64,000 bases of DNA from Narthecium ossifragum (taxonomy: Eukaryota; Streptophyta; Magnoliopsida; Dioscoreales; Nartheciaceae). Position 1 is the stretch's first letter. Each line of letters begins with the position of its first letter. The notes below the pieces were generated by a model that made no database searches, had not been told where the DNA came from, and was given only the letters and a program-made list of their open reading frames with translations. The stretch is from positions 27,295,137 to 27,359,136 of the forward strand of contig OY986967.1 in assembly GCA_963920575.1 (NCBI GenBank), in the 5' to 3' direction. The position numbers and the translations under genes are program-made. This document shows positions 1 to 10,011 of this stretch, piece after piece.

Positions 1-2
1 AA

Positions 3-317
3 TATTGCCTGGATGTTATTGCCTGCAATTTTGAGACATTTGCTGAAACACCTGATTTCCGAGCGATGCTGCTGACACTCCCGCCACCATCTGGAGACTC
101 CTCATTGCGAACAACTCTTCCAAGTGCTCCAGGGACTGGAAGGAAATCTGATCAAGGCAATCTTCTCGATGACCTCCGGGAGAAATGGCTTGAGGCTGAA
201 GCTGCTGAGCTTGATAAGAGAGATGAGAGTGCAGCTTTATTTGACAAGCGTTTGGAAATGCTAATGCTTGTAGCAGAAAGAGAAGCTGCAGATGCCCATT
301 CCAATGATAAGCTGTAG
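3..317 (+). CDS. C-terminal exon of a plant gene (5' part outside window)
   Basis: The frame is open from the window edge to a TAA-type end region, with the stop at 315-317, and gives about 104 residues. The tail is rich in charged residues ([20 protein letters not shown]) and looks helical, ending in a run of Glu/Ala/Arg. The section just before it (Cys-Leu-Asp then Asn-Phe-Glu-Thr-Phe) resembles the post-BTB BACK-like stretch of BTB/ankyrin/RCC1 proteins of the IBtk type, but this is a weak family impression from memory, not a firm assignment. No intron is needed in the visible part. The start, and most of the protein, lie upstream of the window. Confidence 0.6.
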   Translation, partial: YCLDVIACNFETFAETPDFRAMLLTLPPPSGDSSLRTTLPSAPGTGRKSDQGNLLDDLREKWLEAEAAELDKRDESAALFDKRLEMLMLVAEREAADAHSNDKL

Positions 318-687
318 ACTGAACATGACAATTTTTTGTGTGACAGACCAAAAGAAGTTGACACAACTAAGTCTGTCTTTGTTATAGTTTTTCTGAAACT
401 TTTTGTTTTTTAACTTCTGACTTTGTTAGCAGAAAGGGTGCACCTCCTTTATTTATGTTTGGACGGTAATGTAACATTTACCTTGAGGTAAACCTTATAT
501 TAATACGAGAGTAAAGAGGGTGCAAATTTTATCACCGAGAGATGGGCAATGGGGTCCAAAAGACTATATATATTTGCTTTCTTTTGAAAAAAAAACATAA
601 TTTAATCAATTTTAATAATTTAATTATTTTTCTCTCTCTTATTTATTGAAGGAATTACTTACTTATCCTATGAAATTCTTATCCTAT
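318..687. other. 3' flank and AT-rich spacer
   Basis: Untranslated 3' flank of the preceding gene, then AT-rich DNA. Short direct repeats of TTACTTA and TATGAA-type words start near 645. No gene is visible. Confidence 0.5.
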
Positions 688-719
688 GAATTCCCTACTT
701 ATTGGAGGAATTCCTTACT

Positions 720-912
720 TAGCTCTCCACTCTCTCTCTCTTCTGCCCCCTCTCCCTCGCTCTCTCTCTCTCTTCGGACCCTCTCTCTCTTCCGCCCCCC
801 CTCTCTCTCTCTTCGGACTCTCTCTCTCTTCCGCCCCCACCTCGCTCTCTCTCTCTCTTCCGCCCCCCCTCTCTCTTCCGCCCCCACCTCGCTCTCTCTC
901 TCTCTTCCGCCT
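720..912. repeat. CT-rich low-complexity tract
   Basis: Almost pure pyrimidine on the plus strand, built from CTCTCTCT runs alternating with TTCCGCCCCC and TTCGGAC units in a loose tandem repeat. The long minus-strand and plus-strand reading frames across it are Ser/Leu/Arg/Glu-only artefacts. Confidence 0.85.
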
Positions 913-929
913 GCGTGTTCTTCCATGTG

Positions 930-1165
930 CGCCGTGCCGCGCGCACCCATGCATGTTGTGCATGCCGCCCGCATGAGCTCCTCGCCCAGGGCCTGCGACG
1001 CCACCGCGTTGAGCTCCTCGCTCACCCCCTCCAATGCCTTCTTCCTTGCCACCACCAGCTCCATACCCACAACTAGATCAATGTCGAGCTCCAACATGAG
1101 GCGACGGTACAGGCGGCGCTCCGGCTGATGGAAGGCGTAGAGTCTATCTGTGGGGATTCGATCCG
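930..1165 (-). pseudogene. Possible captured gene fragment (unassigned)
   Basis: Between the pyrimidine and purine tracts lies a GC-rich stretch. Its minus-strand translation reads FHQPERRLYRRLMLELD, then a Glu/Val/Ala-rich helix (VVARKKALEGVSEEL). It vaguely recalls an uncharacterised plant family with an FHxxDRxLYxRL motif. It has no proper start, stop or splice context and sits among low-complexity DNA, so if it is gene-derived it is a fragment. Confidence 0.25.
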
Positions 1166-1389
1166 GCGCAGCACCAGCTCCAGGACCTCAACCTCCCCCC
1201 TGTCGCCGCCGGGGAGTCTCCCGAAGGATTCCTTGGCTCGGAGGTGCCTGCCTTGAGCTCGAAGGCGGCATCGAGCTCAGAGGAGCTCGGAGGCTCCGAG
1301 CTTGATGCCTCCCACCCGTCCCCCCTTCCGACCCTTCCTCTCCCGGCGGGGAGTGGGGGTCGTTGTAGGCGGGGTGGGGGGCGCCGGGC

Positions 1390-1640
1390 GAGGTGCCGGA
1401 GGAAGAGGGAGGAGAGAGAAACAGAGGGAGGAGAGAAAGGGAGAGGGGGAGAAACAGAGGAAGAGGGTGTAGAGAGGGGAGAAACAAAGGAGAGAGGGGG
1501 GGAGAGGAGAGAGAGGCAGGAGGAGAGAGAGGGAGGACGAGGAGAGAGGCGGGAGGAGAGAGAAGACCATATGGAGAGAGAGAGAGTGGATGGAGAGAGA
1601 AGACCATGTGAAGAGAGGCAGGAAGAGAGAGAGAACCTCA
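1390..1640. repeat. GA-rich low-complexity tract
   Basis: Purine-only on the plus strand (GAGGAGAGAGAG units, with an internal AGAAGACCATATGGAGAGAG-like repeat). It is the strand complement in character of the CT-rich tract at 720-912, so the two could pair as an inverted repeat. No coding evidence. Confidence 0.85.
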
Positions 1641-1657
1641 ACACTCTGTTTTTTTGT

Positions 1658-1665
1658 ACTACAGA
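1658..1665. repeat. hAT target-site duplication, left copy
   Basis: ACTACAGA, identical to the 8 bp immediately after the element at 3280-3287. An 8-bp duplication is the hAT superfamily hallmark. Confidence 0.9.
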
Positions 1666-2104
1666 TAGGGGTGGCAATTCGGGTTCGCGGATCGGGTTCG
1701 GGTCGAATCATACACTGACCCGTTTAACAAAACACCAAACCCGAACCCGACCCGTTTATTAAATGGGTCAGGTTTATAAACCCGAACCCGACCCAATTAT
1801 AAACGGGTCAACCCGACCCGACCCGCCTAACCCATTTATTAAACGGGTCGGGTCGGGTCAGTTAAACGGGTCGGGTCGACCTGTTTAACAACAATCAAAC
1901 ATCAACATACATCCTCAGTAATTACAACCAATTACAAGCAATTACAAGTAGATCAAAGATTCAAAATACATCCTGATTCTTCACCATCATTGCCGAAATT
2001 CAAAATGGCTCAGAATTCAACAGGAATTAAAGATTTGTTCCGTAAATCCAATTTAATTTCGAGGAGATTGCACAGAGAGAGAGGTTGGAGGTGGGAAGAC
2101 ATGG

Positions 2105-2598
2105 TTCTTGAAAGTTGAAACTGAAGTTCTCCTTCTCCTTCCTGGCTCGGTACTCCACATAGAGAACACTAATGAGATAGGCCGTCCAGCTTCCCATGAA
2201 TCCACAAAACAACCGGAGCAGCACACCGAAAAGCATCCCCAGCTGCAAGAAGGAGTAGGGAGGGGTCAACAACACTAGAGCCACCTGCACAAATTCGCAA
2301 TACACATGTTCAACAGGTATAATTAACTTGTTAAAATCAGTCAGAAATATATTGAAGAAAATAAGAGATGAATGATGATGATGGGAATGTAAGTAAAAGT
2401 AGATGCTTGATTGGAGGCACAGCTGAACCAAGGATCATAGACGGAGCCGCCATGCCAAAGGATGCTTTTCTTGTTGAACACCGACTGCGCATCCGGCGGG
2501 GCGTTCTCATGACCACCCTCTGATCTGCCGTTGCCCTCCCCATCTGTCTCGTTGTAGCTGGCCACGATGGCCTCCTCCGCTTGCTTCTGAGCCAGCAT
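2105..2598 (-). pseudogene. Captured AUX1/LAX auxin-carrier fragment (exons 1-2)
   Basis: Minus-strand exon 1 (2407-2598) starts MLAQKQAEEAIV and contains LWHGGSVYDPWFSCASNQ. After an intron (2285-2406, acceptor TTTGTGCAG) exon 2 (2105-2284) reads LLTPPYSFLQLGMLFGV and GSWTAYLISVLYVEYRARK. These are the N-terminal cytosolic segment and first two membrane segments of the AUX1/LAX family, in the correct exon order and phase. The match stops near residue 125 of a roughly 480-residue protein. The exon 1 donor reads CAA|GC instead of GT, and several conserved residues differ. It lies wholly inside the hAT element, so it is a transduplicated fragment and not a working carrier. Confidence 0.88.
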
Positions 2599-2639
2599 CC
2601 AGCATCTTCTCCCAACGAGTTGCGCTCAACGATGGAATA

Positions 2640-2990
2640 ATGGAGGAGATCGTGACCGGCGAGGGGAGATAAGAGGAGATCGCGAGGGGAGATTCGGGAT
2701 CGGGAGAAGAGATGGGGGGAGATCACGAGGGGAGATCCGAGGGGAGATCGCGACCGGCGAGGGGAGATAGGAGGAGATCGAGAGGGGAGATCGCGACCGG
2801 CGAGGGGAGATCGCGATCGGCGAGAGGGGAGATCCGGGATCGAGAGGGGAGATGGGGGGAGATCACAAGGGGAGATTTGAGGGGAGATTGCGACCGGCGA
2901 GGGGAGATAGGAGGAGATCGTGAGGGGAGATCCGAGATCGGGAGGGGAGATAAGGGGAGATTGCAAGGGAAGATCGCGAGATCGGAAGGG
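2640..2990. repeat. GA-rich minisatellite inside the hAT element
   Basis: Irregular tandem array of units built on GAGGGGAGATC and GCGACCGGCGAGGGGAGAT, with unit lengths mostly 15-45 bp. It lies directly upstream of the captured carrier exon. Long frames on both strands are repeat-translation artefacts. Confidence 0.85.
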
Positions 2991-3287
2991 CAGAGGCGCC
3001 GCCGCAGGTAGGTGAAGTGGAGAAGTCTGGAGAAGGGATAATGGTTAGCCATAAGGCCTTAAACTTAAGTGGGTAAGTGGGTACTAGTGGTGCCCTAGCA
3101 CTGTTAAACACGGGTTAACGGGTTGACCCGCGGGTCAACCCGACCCGACCCGTTTATAAACGGGTCATAAACGGGTCGATCCGTTTATGACCCGAACCCG
3201 TTTATACCAAACCCAAACCCGTTTATCTCGGGTTGGGTCGGGTCGGGTTCACGGGTCATGACCCGGATTGCCACCTCTAACTACAGA

Positions 3288-4534
3288 TGAAGGATATCTC
3301 TTAAGTAATAACTAATAACTAAATATTCCTAACTAATAATCAAGGATTTCTTAAAATTGACAAGAATTTTTCACTTATGGAGGAATAAAATTGACAGACC
3401 TATGTCATGTGATATTAAGAAATTCCTCGCATAAGTAAGGAATTTTCTCCATTTCTTTCTCTCGTGCTTGTGTCAAGTGGTATTAAATGATGAGAGAGAA
3501 TTGACAAGGGTATTTTGATCCCGAATTTATGAATTTGGCATGCTTTGTAAACAAACATGAAAGTGTCCATCGATTGACAAATCGAAAGACAAGTGGATTT
3601 AAAAAAAAAATAATACAAACACAATTAACGTGCAAATGTTACTTTTTAATTATTCCTCTCGTAAAAGTTACCCTCGTGATTTTTCAACCTTAAAAATTAC
3701 GCTCTTCTCAAACGCATCCTTTTATTCGTACGAAGCATTCAGCACGTGTATACCTTTGGTGAACAGTTTACAGGGCCCTCTAAAGTTCATCAGTCATCTG
3801 GCGTAGAAAATCTAGCCGTCGTACTCCATTGAAGTTCTACGTTTGAGTGTTAGCGAATTTGTATGAACAGGAGAACATTATTACTTGTTTGTGATAATCA
3901 CAAGCAAATTTGGGTCATCATCGTTCTTCGGAAGTTTGGTGTCAATGGCTTCGAACCGAGTCTTCGTGAAAATTAACCAAGCTTCCAGTTAAATACCAAT
4001 AGTACAGGAACCCAATTTTGGCGTTGATAACAATAACTGGAGTTTTTGCTACAACTTTCACAGGTAAAGGTTATGAAGCTTTTATTTTTGATAAACATGG
4101 CATGCCATAGAGTATCATGAATCCTGCAGACAGGTCTAACATCTCTTGCATCAATTCAACATTTTAACAGATTCCATTGTTGTATTCAACCAAAGGGAAC
4201 TCACAATGAACTGAATAAATATGAAAGTTTAATCTGAAATACAAGAAAGATTTGCGTGCATTTACTCAGCTGTGAACCAAAAAAGGCCTTCTCTTAGGTA
4301 CTAATAGAACAAGAGATGACCAAGATTTGCTTGGCTAAAAAAATGCGCCTATAACAAAACAGGTGACCTATAAGCTGCTGTTGATTTAAATTTCTCAATT
4401 TCTTTCCTTTTTTCCCTCTTTTTCCCCAAATTGAAGTGTAAAAATTTCCTAATGGATTTCACTTGGTATTAAAGAAAACTGATTTGTTTCCTAGGAAAGC
4501 ACTACAGAGGTTTTGATAATCTTTGCATGGCCTG
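3288..4534. other. Intergenic region with fimbrin 3' flank
   Basis: AT-rich DNA without a gene. The part next to 4535 is the 3' untranslated flank of the minus-strand fimbrin gene; TTTATT words near 4080 could be its poly(A) signals read on the minus strand. A single CACGTG box is at 3743. Confidence 0.5.
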
Positions 4535-5639
4535 TCATTCCGCAACAGAACCACTACCATTTTCTGGATGTGATGAATCTGAGGCAGCATCATCCATCGT
4601 CAAGTTTGAAACACCTTCAGCTACAATACTAACATCTTCTCCTTCAGAGGTCGTTGTCTTCTGATCAGCAGAAGGTTCTGAGGACTCCGGGGGATTGGTG
4701 ATCTCAGTAGGGTGATTCTGGAGGCTCCAATACATGATGCTGGCGGTAAGAGTGAGTATCATCTTCTGGTTAACCTGCCACCAAGGCCCATGACAGGAGT
4801 CAATGGCTGACAGATGAAGCTTAAAACTACATGAAAGGAGCTTAGATACTGTAAGAGCTAAATGGATAGCTAAGTTATGTGTAATTATTGAAGTACATAA
4901 GAACGTTAGGATTGTTTTTACCTCCATTATGTCCTCGGGCAACAAGAATATGGAGCAACCAAGCTTCCTAGCTACACTGATAATGTAAGTAGCATTCAGC
5001 TTCTTTTCCTCATCTGCTTTATAAAGATGCACATGATCAGATAGCTAAATAGTTATAACAAACCTGAAATACAAAAAAGTATATCAAAAGCCAAATTCAT
5101 TTGATTGACTACTCGAAAGATTTCAAAAGCTCTTTTGCTTGTACCATTTTCACCCTGCGTTACAAGTTTCCAGTTTACCACCCTTGGTTCCACAGAGCTG
5201 AGGAGTTCAAGGAAAAATACTCCATTTGACAGATTTTTATCCTGAATGGCAGAAAGTGAAGAGGAATTAAGATAACATCACCAAACAAGTAGCAGACAAC
5301 AAATTGTTATATAAGCTAAAGCTGCTAAACCACAACACATGTTAAAGGTTTAACAAGTTTTTAACCATAAATCTCACCTTGATAAATGGTCACAGTATAC
5401 ATATGGGAGGAAAACTAAAAGTAGAAAGTTGCCTTTCTTGTAAAAGATTCAAAAAATAGTTGGGGAGCATATAATATCTCAAGGCAAACTTACAGGTACA
5501 AACCTCAAAGGTTCAATGTTTTTAATATATATGTCTAAATCCATTCATATACACACATTTCTTACAATACACATGTATATCAACATCTATTCATTTTATG
5601 TCAGCATACGAATAACATACCATAGATACACAGAGAGAG

Positions 5640-5670
<31 letters not shown>

Positions 5671-8600
5671 GACCTTAAAACTTTCCATCCGGGACGTTCG
5701 TCCACTGCTTTTCACTTTATTATTTGCCCAATTTAATATGTCAGCATCTGTTATCTCTTTCCCTTGGGACTGGCATCTCAAGTTCTTTAGGAGTTGCAGT
5801 ATGTTGAACCTCATCAACTGCCACAGAAAAGCTGGGAGAAAGTCCAGTGCTAAAATCAACAAACCGCGAATAACATTGCAATAACGAAGCCATTGTGCAG
5901 TCCAATGCTGAAGCAAAACTAAAATACTACATTGCAGGATATCAATAACTTTAAGACGCCTTCTGGTGCTCAGTGTTTTTATTCATATTGAATCTCTTAC
6001 GACAAAGGAAAGAATGCAAACTACCTTACAATAAGGAAGAAAGGAAGCCAGACTAAGTCGAAGGTTGTTGACATCTAGAATGATAAATAAAACTGCGACT
6101 ATCCTGGTGGAGCTTACCTTTATATTGACATGACTTGACAAGGAATATCATTAGCATTTAGGGGTACCTAAAACTCCAGTTCTCTTGGAGAAACTTACCA
6201 AGAATGAGCTTCTTATTTCCTTGTACAATATCATTCCCAGCTACATTTACTAATGAGAATTTTAGTTCCTTCCCAATCCTTATAACCTGGTTGCAGTTCT
6301 CTACTTTTCTGAATGGCATCTTGATCGGAGGTTTTGTAGCCTGCTTCCAATTAACTGATCCTGGAGATACTTTGTCTAATGTCTCCAAAAGAACCCATCT
6401 GTACACATAATTATCCCATTAAGCGACATAGTAGAAAAGCAATCTCTTAGTCAGAGATGAAGAACTCTCACCCATTCCTAACATCCTCAAACAGATTATT
6501 AACATATGTAACAATTCCCAGACTGTTAATCCACAATCTGAAGGCTCTCTCTTCTCGAGATACTTGGACATCATCTGGCATCGATTCTGCCAACGAAATC
6601 TTTTTGTTGTCTGTGGACAAACCATTTCTGCAAAACATAACTAAGTTCATAACTAGGCTAATAAATTCATCTGCATAAGTACAATACGTAAGATGTGACA
6701 TATTACAGAGAACCAACATGAAACTAAAGGGACTGTGTAGTGTGTATAACACATCTTCTACTAGGTTATACACATATTTCTTTTTTGAGCAAAAACTAAT
6801 GGAGTCAAATGTATGCAATAGAGAACGATATAATTTGTGCAACAAAAGCAAGATTCAGATCGGCTGTGTTCGAATATTTGTGCACATAGCAAGCAGAGGG
6901 AATGAGAATTCTTACCTGTGTTGGAATATTTGTGCAACAAAAGCAAGATTCAGGTTGGCTGAACCTTCCACAATGTCCTTCGGTGTTAAGTATCTCTTGC
7001 AATCCAATTTTTCTGCTTGTTCAAGTACCATTTTTGCCCTCTCATTAGGATCTTTAGTATCCAAGGTGGTTTGGCTAGAGTGCTCGGGAGCAAGAGCATT
7101 AAGAAGGTGAGCATAAGCCTCTCCATCCTGAAAGTAAGATTGTTAATAAGATAGAGAAAGAACTAAAAAGTCACGCTGATGGAAGAAAAAGAAGAAGAAC
7201 CAGATGAGCACAAAGAAACAGAACCAAGTATCTAAATGTGAACCAATGATCATTAAAGAAAAGGTAGTCTATCAATTATTGGGACAACAATCACACTCTA
7301 CTAGTTAATCCCTAGAGGAAGCAAAATTCTCCTCCAATTATTAGTGAAGTCATCTCCAGGAATTAATCACGCACTAAATGTCACTGAATGGATGAATGCT
7401 TCATCTTAAGCAAGAGACAGGAATGTTTTTGTACCTACAGTTCACTAAATTGCTTGTGATGCTAGAATTGGCAATGTTGCTAATTTTCACGAAACCATTT
7501 ACATTTCAAATTACTAACTCTCTAATGCCTCTGTTGATCTCCACAAGACATTGGTAAGAGATGCCAAAAGCTTCTCTCCCAAAAAAGCCATAGTTAAATG
7601 ATTCTTCTAGTACTTGACATGATCAGATTAATCATGTGTTACTACATTTAAGGTTACAAAAACAATGCATGTCAATCACTCTTATCCTCAAATAGAAATA
7701 GCAAAAATTTCAGCCAATGAAAACGCACAAGCTTTGTATCAACTTTTCATGTGTTTTTGAACAACAGGAAATTGAATACCATCACAAATAGCTGCAAAAT
7801 AAAAGCAGAGAGACTAAAACTTCTGACTTAGATTATCTCACCTTCACGTCCGAAGAAAAATTCGTTACAGGTTTCTTGTAGCCTGCCTTTTTTAGATGAA
7901 AGTTCATCCACTTAAGCAGCATCTTTTCTGGTGGTAAGCTTAAAAGTTCCTCCACATCCTGTATAGCAAGAGAAACACATATTACAATAATAACTTTCTT
8001 TATATCATCTATATTCCGAAAATATAACAAGTATCAAAAGATGAAGAAGCAGTCAGTGCAAGACCTTGCTGTCATCCACCAACTCCACCAACTGGGGTGT
8101 CTTCTTAAGGTTAAGATCTGCTAATAGTTGTATCTGACAACAGTAACACCAAGATAATTAAATAGTCTGAGTTACTTCCAGAGTACAGATATCTTACGAG
8201 AAAGCAACTTCTAGAGTATGAATATGCGATTCTATTTCACATCAAGTTCTGCTTTCGACCAAAATGAACAAGATAAACCACCAACTCATTACACAAGTAA
8301 TCCCCAATTTGGATGATGATATTAAACATTCTCCTCCTGCGATTCTATTTCACATAAATAGTCTGAGTTACTTCCAGAGTACAGATATCTTACGAGAAAG
8401 CAACTTCTAGAGTATGAATATGCGATTCTATTTCACATAAAGTTCTGATTTCGACCAAAATGAGCAAGATAAACCACCAACTCATTACACAAGTAATCCC
8501 CAATTTGGATGCTGATATTAAAACATTCTCCTCCTGCCACACATTTTTCATGTGTTACCTCTTTTCCACTTGTACATTAGCCACATGTCTACACATACAA

Positions 8601-10011
8601 GCACACACACGCAGATACACCGGAAGCAACTAACGTGCATAGAGGACAAGGTGCAAGTTACAGCGTATACCTTAATTATTTGAGATATCAACCCAAGCAA
8701 CAGATGAGGCTGCAGCAGAAAGATAAAAGTATTTCAGATGTAGCATAGACAAGACCTAAAACAAAAGAAAACAGTTGAAGAAACAGTGTAGTTATACTTA
8801 TACACATCGAGCATGAACTTCCCAAGAGAACCTTATAGAAGAATTTTCCCTAGTGTACCAAAGGTACAAAAGCTGCCATACCAGTAAACATTTGAAACTT
8901 TGAAAGTGCATTGGATGTACAACTTAGATATTAAAAAAGCAAACAGAAGCAACTCAAACTTACCCTCCCTTCGACCAGGTCTTGTGTTCCGATGTTAACT
9001 ACAGTGCACCCAATAGCCTTTGCAGAGTTGAGACACAGAGTGTGGTTTTCATTTCTCTCCCATGGGTTCATCACTCGCTTTGTGTTAATTGCTCTCTCAT
9101 CAATTGTCCCCGGCACCGCGACGTTAATCAATTTACTAAGTCAAAGGAGAGAAAAAGTGTGATTCATAGATATACTGTAAGTTCATAAGTACAGCAAATT
9201 CAATCTATTCACTGAACAAAATAATCTAAATTGACGTACAAACAAAATCATACGTAACCCCATATTCCTATTTCCCTTCTCTAAAAAGTAAAATCCTAAG
9301 AACGTTGTACTTAACTAAACAAAAGGTATACCAGAGGAGGACACCGTCCTTTGCAAGGTTGAACAGATCATTTGAGGCTGGATCCATTGGTAGATACTTC
9401 TTCAGAAATGGATCCTCTCCGAGATAACTATTAATATGCGACACATATGAGGCCTTCTCAGATTCACTGATCGTGTGCAGCAATGTCGTTGTAGTGGCCT
9501 TCAGGAAGGATGAGGAGTTTTTTGAACCGCCCAACTTAGCTGCCGCTTTTCCTTGAAGATTCAAGTACTCCTGTCAAGTTGCACAATTTCACCCATCAAA
9601 ACTTGGTTGTTCTCCAGTGATACTAATACTACCAAGAAGCAAAAGCTGAAAAATTCCACAATACCCGAAGAAATGTTTCAAACTCTATTTCTTGGGTGGC
9701 ATCAGGATACAACTCGCCTATAATAGCTGAAATTTGTTCTGCTGTGAGAATGTCATCAAGACCTTTAAGCTTGCCCATCAATGCCGGTAAATCTCCGGCT
9801 GTCACATGACCCGTCTCCCTCTTTGTCAAAAGGAACTATCCCACACAACATAGTTCTCGTATCAAGAAGCAATACTATCAAAATCAAAACAAAAGAGAAT
9901 ATCATGGTTCTTGGGGTCACTTACTTTGGATTTAAGGCCTCGAAGCTCCACCTGAGTGAATTGGCTCTGGAGCCATGGATCAGAGACAAGAACTCCAACA
10001 TAGCCCGACAT
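4535..10011 (-). CDS. FIM: Fimbrin (plant plastin), 14 exons
   Basis: Actin-bundling protein of the plant fimbrin family. Exons (minus strand): 9925-10011, 9665-9835, 9332-9570, 8964-9135, 8671-8709, 8065-8133, 7842-7958, 6916-7127, 6472-6627, 6199-6398, 5674-5831, 5145-5241, 4922-5013, 4535-4774. All phases join and give 682 residues, normal for the family. It begins [20 protein letters not shown], followed by a degenerate EF-hand-like segment (residues about 20-110) and four calponin-homology domains in two actin-binding pairs (about 120-610; PLPEDI-like [13 protein letters not shown] in the last). A Ser/Glu/Pro-rich tail of about 70 residues follows. The donor of exon 11 abuts a poly-G/poly-C run. 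Leader sequence AATAG|GAG near 10022 and AAGAG|GTTGGT near 10320 could bound a 5'UTR intron (inference). Confidence 0.95.
5645..5671. repeat. Poly-G homopolymer at a splice donor
   Basis: Twenty-seven consecutive G on the plus strand. On the gene strand this is poly-C starting at the third base of fimbrin intron 11 (AAG|GTCCCC). Confidence 0.95.
6839..6963. repeat. Partial duplication of fimbrin exon 8 end
   Basis: The words GTGCAACAAAAGCAAGATTC and GAATATTTGTGCA around the 3' end of exon 8 (6916-6963) recur at 6838-6883 within intron 8, separated by about 88 bp. The intronic copy lacks the GGTAAG donor context. Confidence 0.7.
8160..8547. repeat. 196-bp tandem duplication in a fimbrin intron
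   Basis: Two nearly identical copies, 8160-8355 and 8356-8547, in the intron between exons 5 and 6. They share GTCTGAGTTACTTCCAGAG through CTCCTCCTGC. Only a few substitutions separate them, so the duplication is young. Confidence 0.9.

Larger units (their letters stand above)
1666..3279. mobile_element. Non-autonomous hAT transposon (Pack-type) carrying AUX1/LAX exons
   Basis: The left terminus reads TAGGGGTGGCAATTCGGGT and the right terminus is its imperfect inverse (ACCCGGATTGCCACCTCTA). The element is flanked by a perfect 8-bp duplication, ACTACAGA. Both ends carry dense CGGGTC/GACCCG words in the outer 200 bp (1670-1890 and 3105-3265), as expected for hAT subterminal transposase-binding repeats. 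At 1614 bp it has no transposase frame. Its interior holds two diverged exons and an intron from an auxin influx carrier on the minus strand, and a GA-rich minisatellite. The coincidence of terminal repeat, subterminal repeats and duplication makes the call firm; the family name is by superfamily knowledge. Confidence 0.92.
688..3446. mobile_element. Possible outer element bounded by imperfect inverted repeats
   Basis: A stretch at 688-716 (GAATTCCCTACTTATTGGAG followed by GAATT) recurs in inverted, slightly diverged form at 3418-3446. Between them lie CT-rich and GA-rich tracts, a GC-rich possible gene fragment and the well-defined hAT element. No clear target-site duplication was found, so this is only a candidate for a composite element, or for an old MITE pair. 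Confidence 0.25.

Noticed and set aside
699..1128. Long open frames on both strands through the CT-rich tract
   Set aside because: They encode only Ser/Leu or Arg/Glu repeats that follow from the simple sequence. Only the GC-rich core is kept, as a doubtful fragment.
1144..1762. Frames of 140-177 codons across the GA-rich tract
   Set aside because: Low-complexity Glu/Arg or Leu/Ser translation; it runs into the hAT terminus.
5596..5916. Minus-strand frame with a polyproline stretch
   Set aside because: The polyproline is the poly-C of intron 11; only 5674-5831 is exon.
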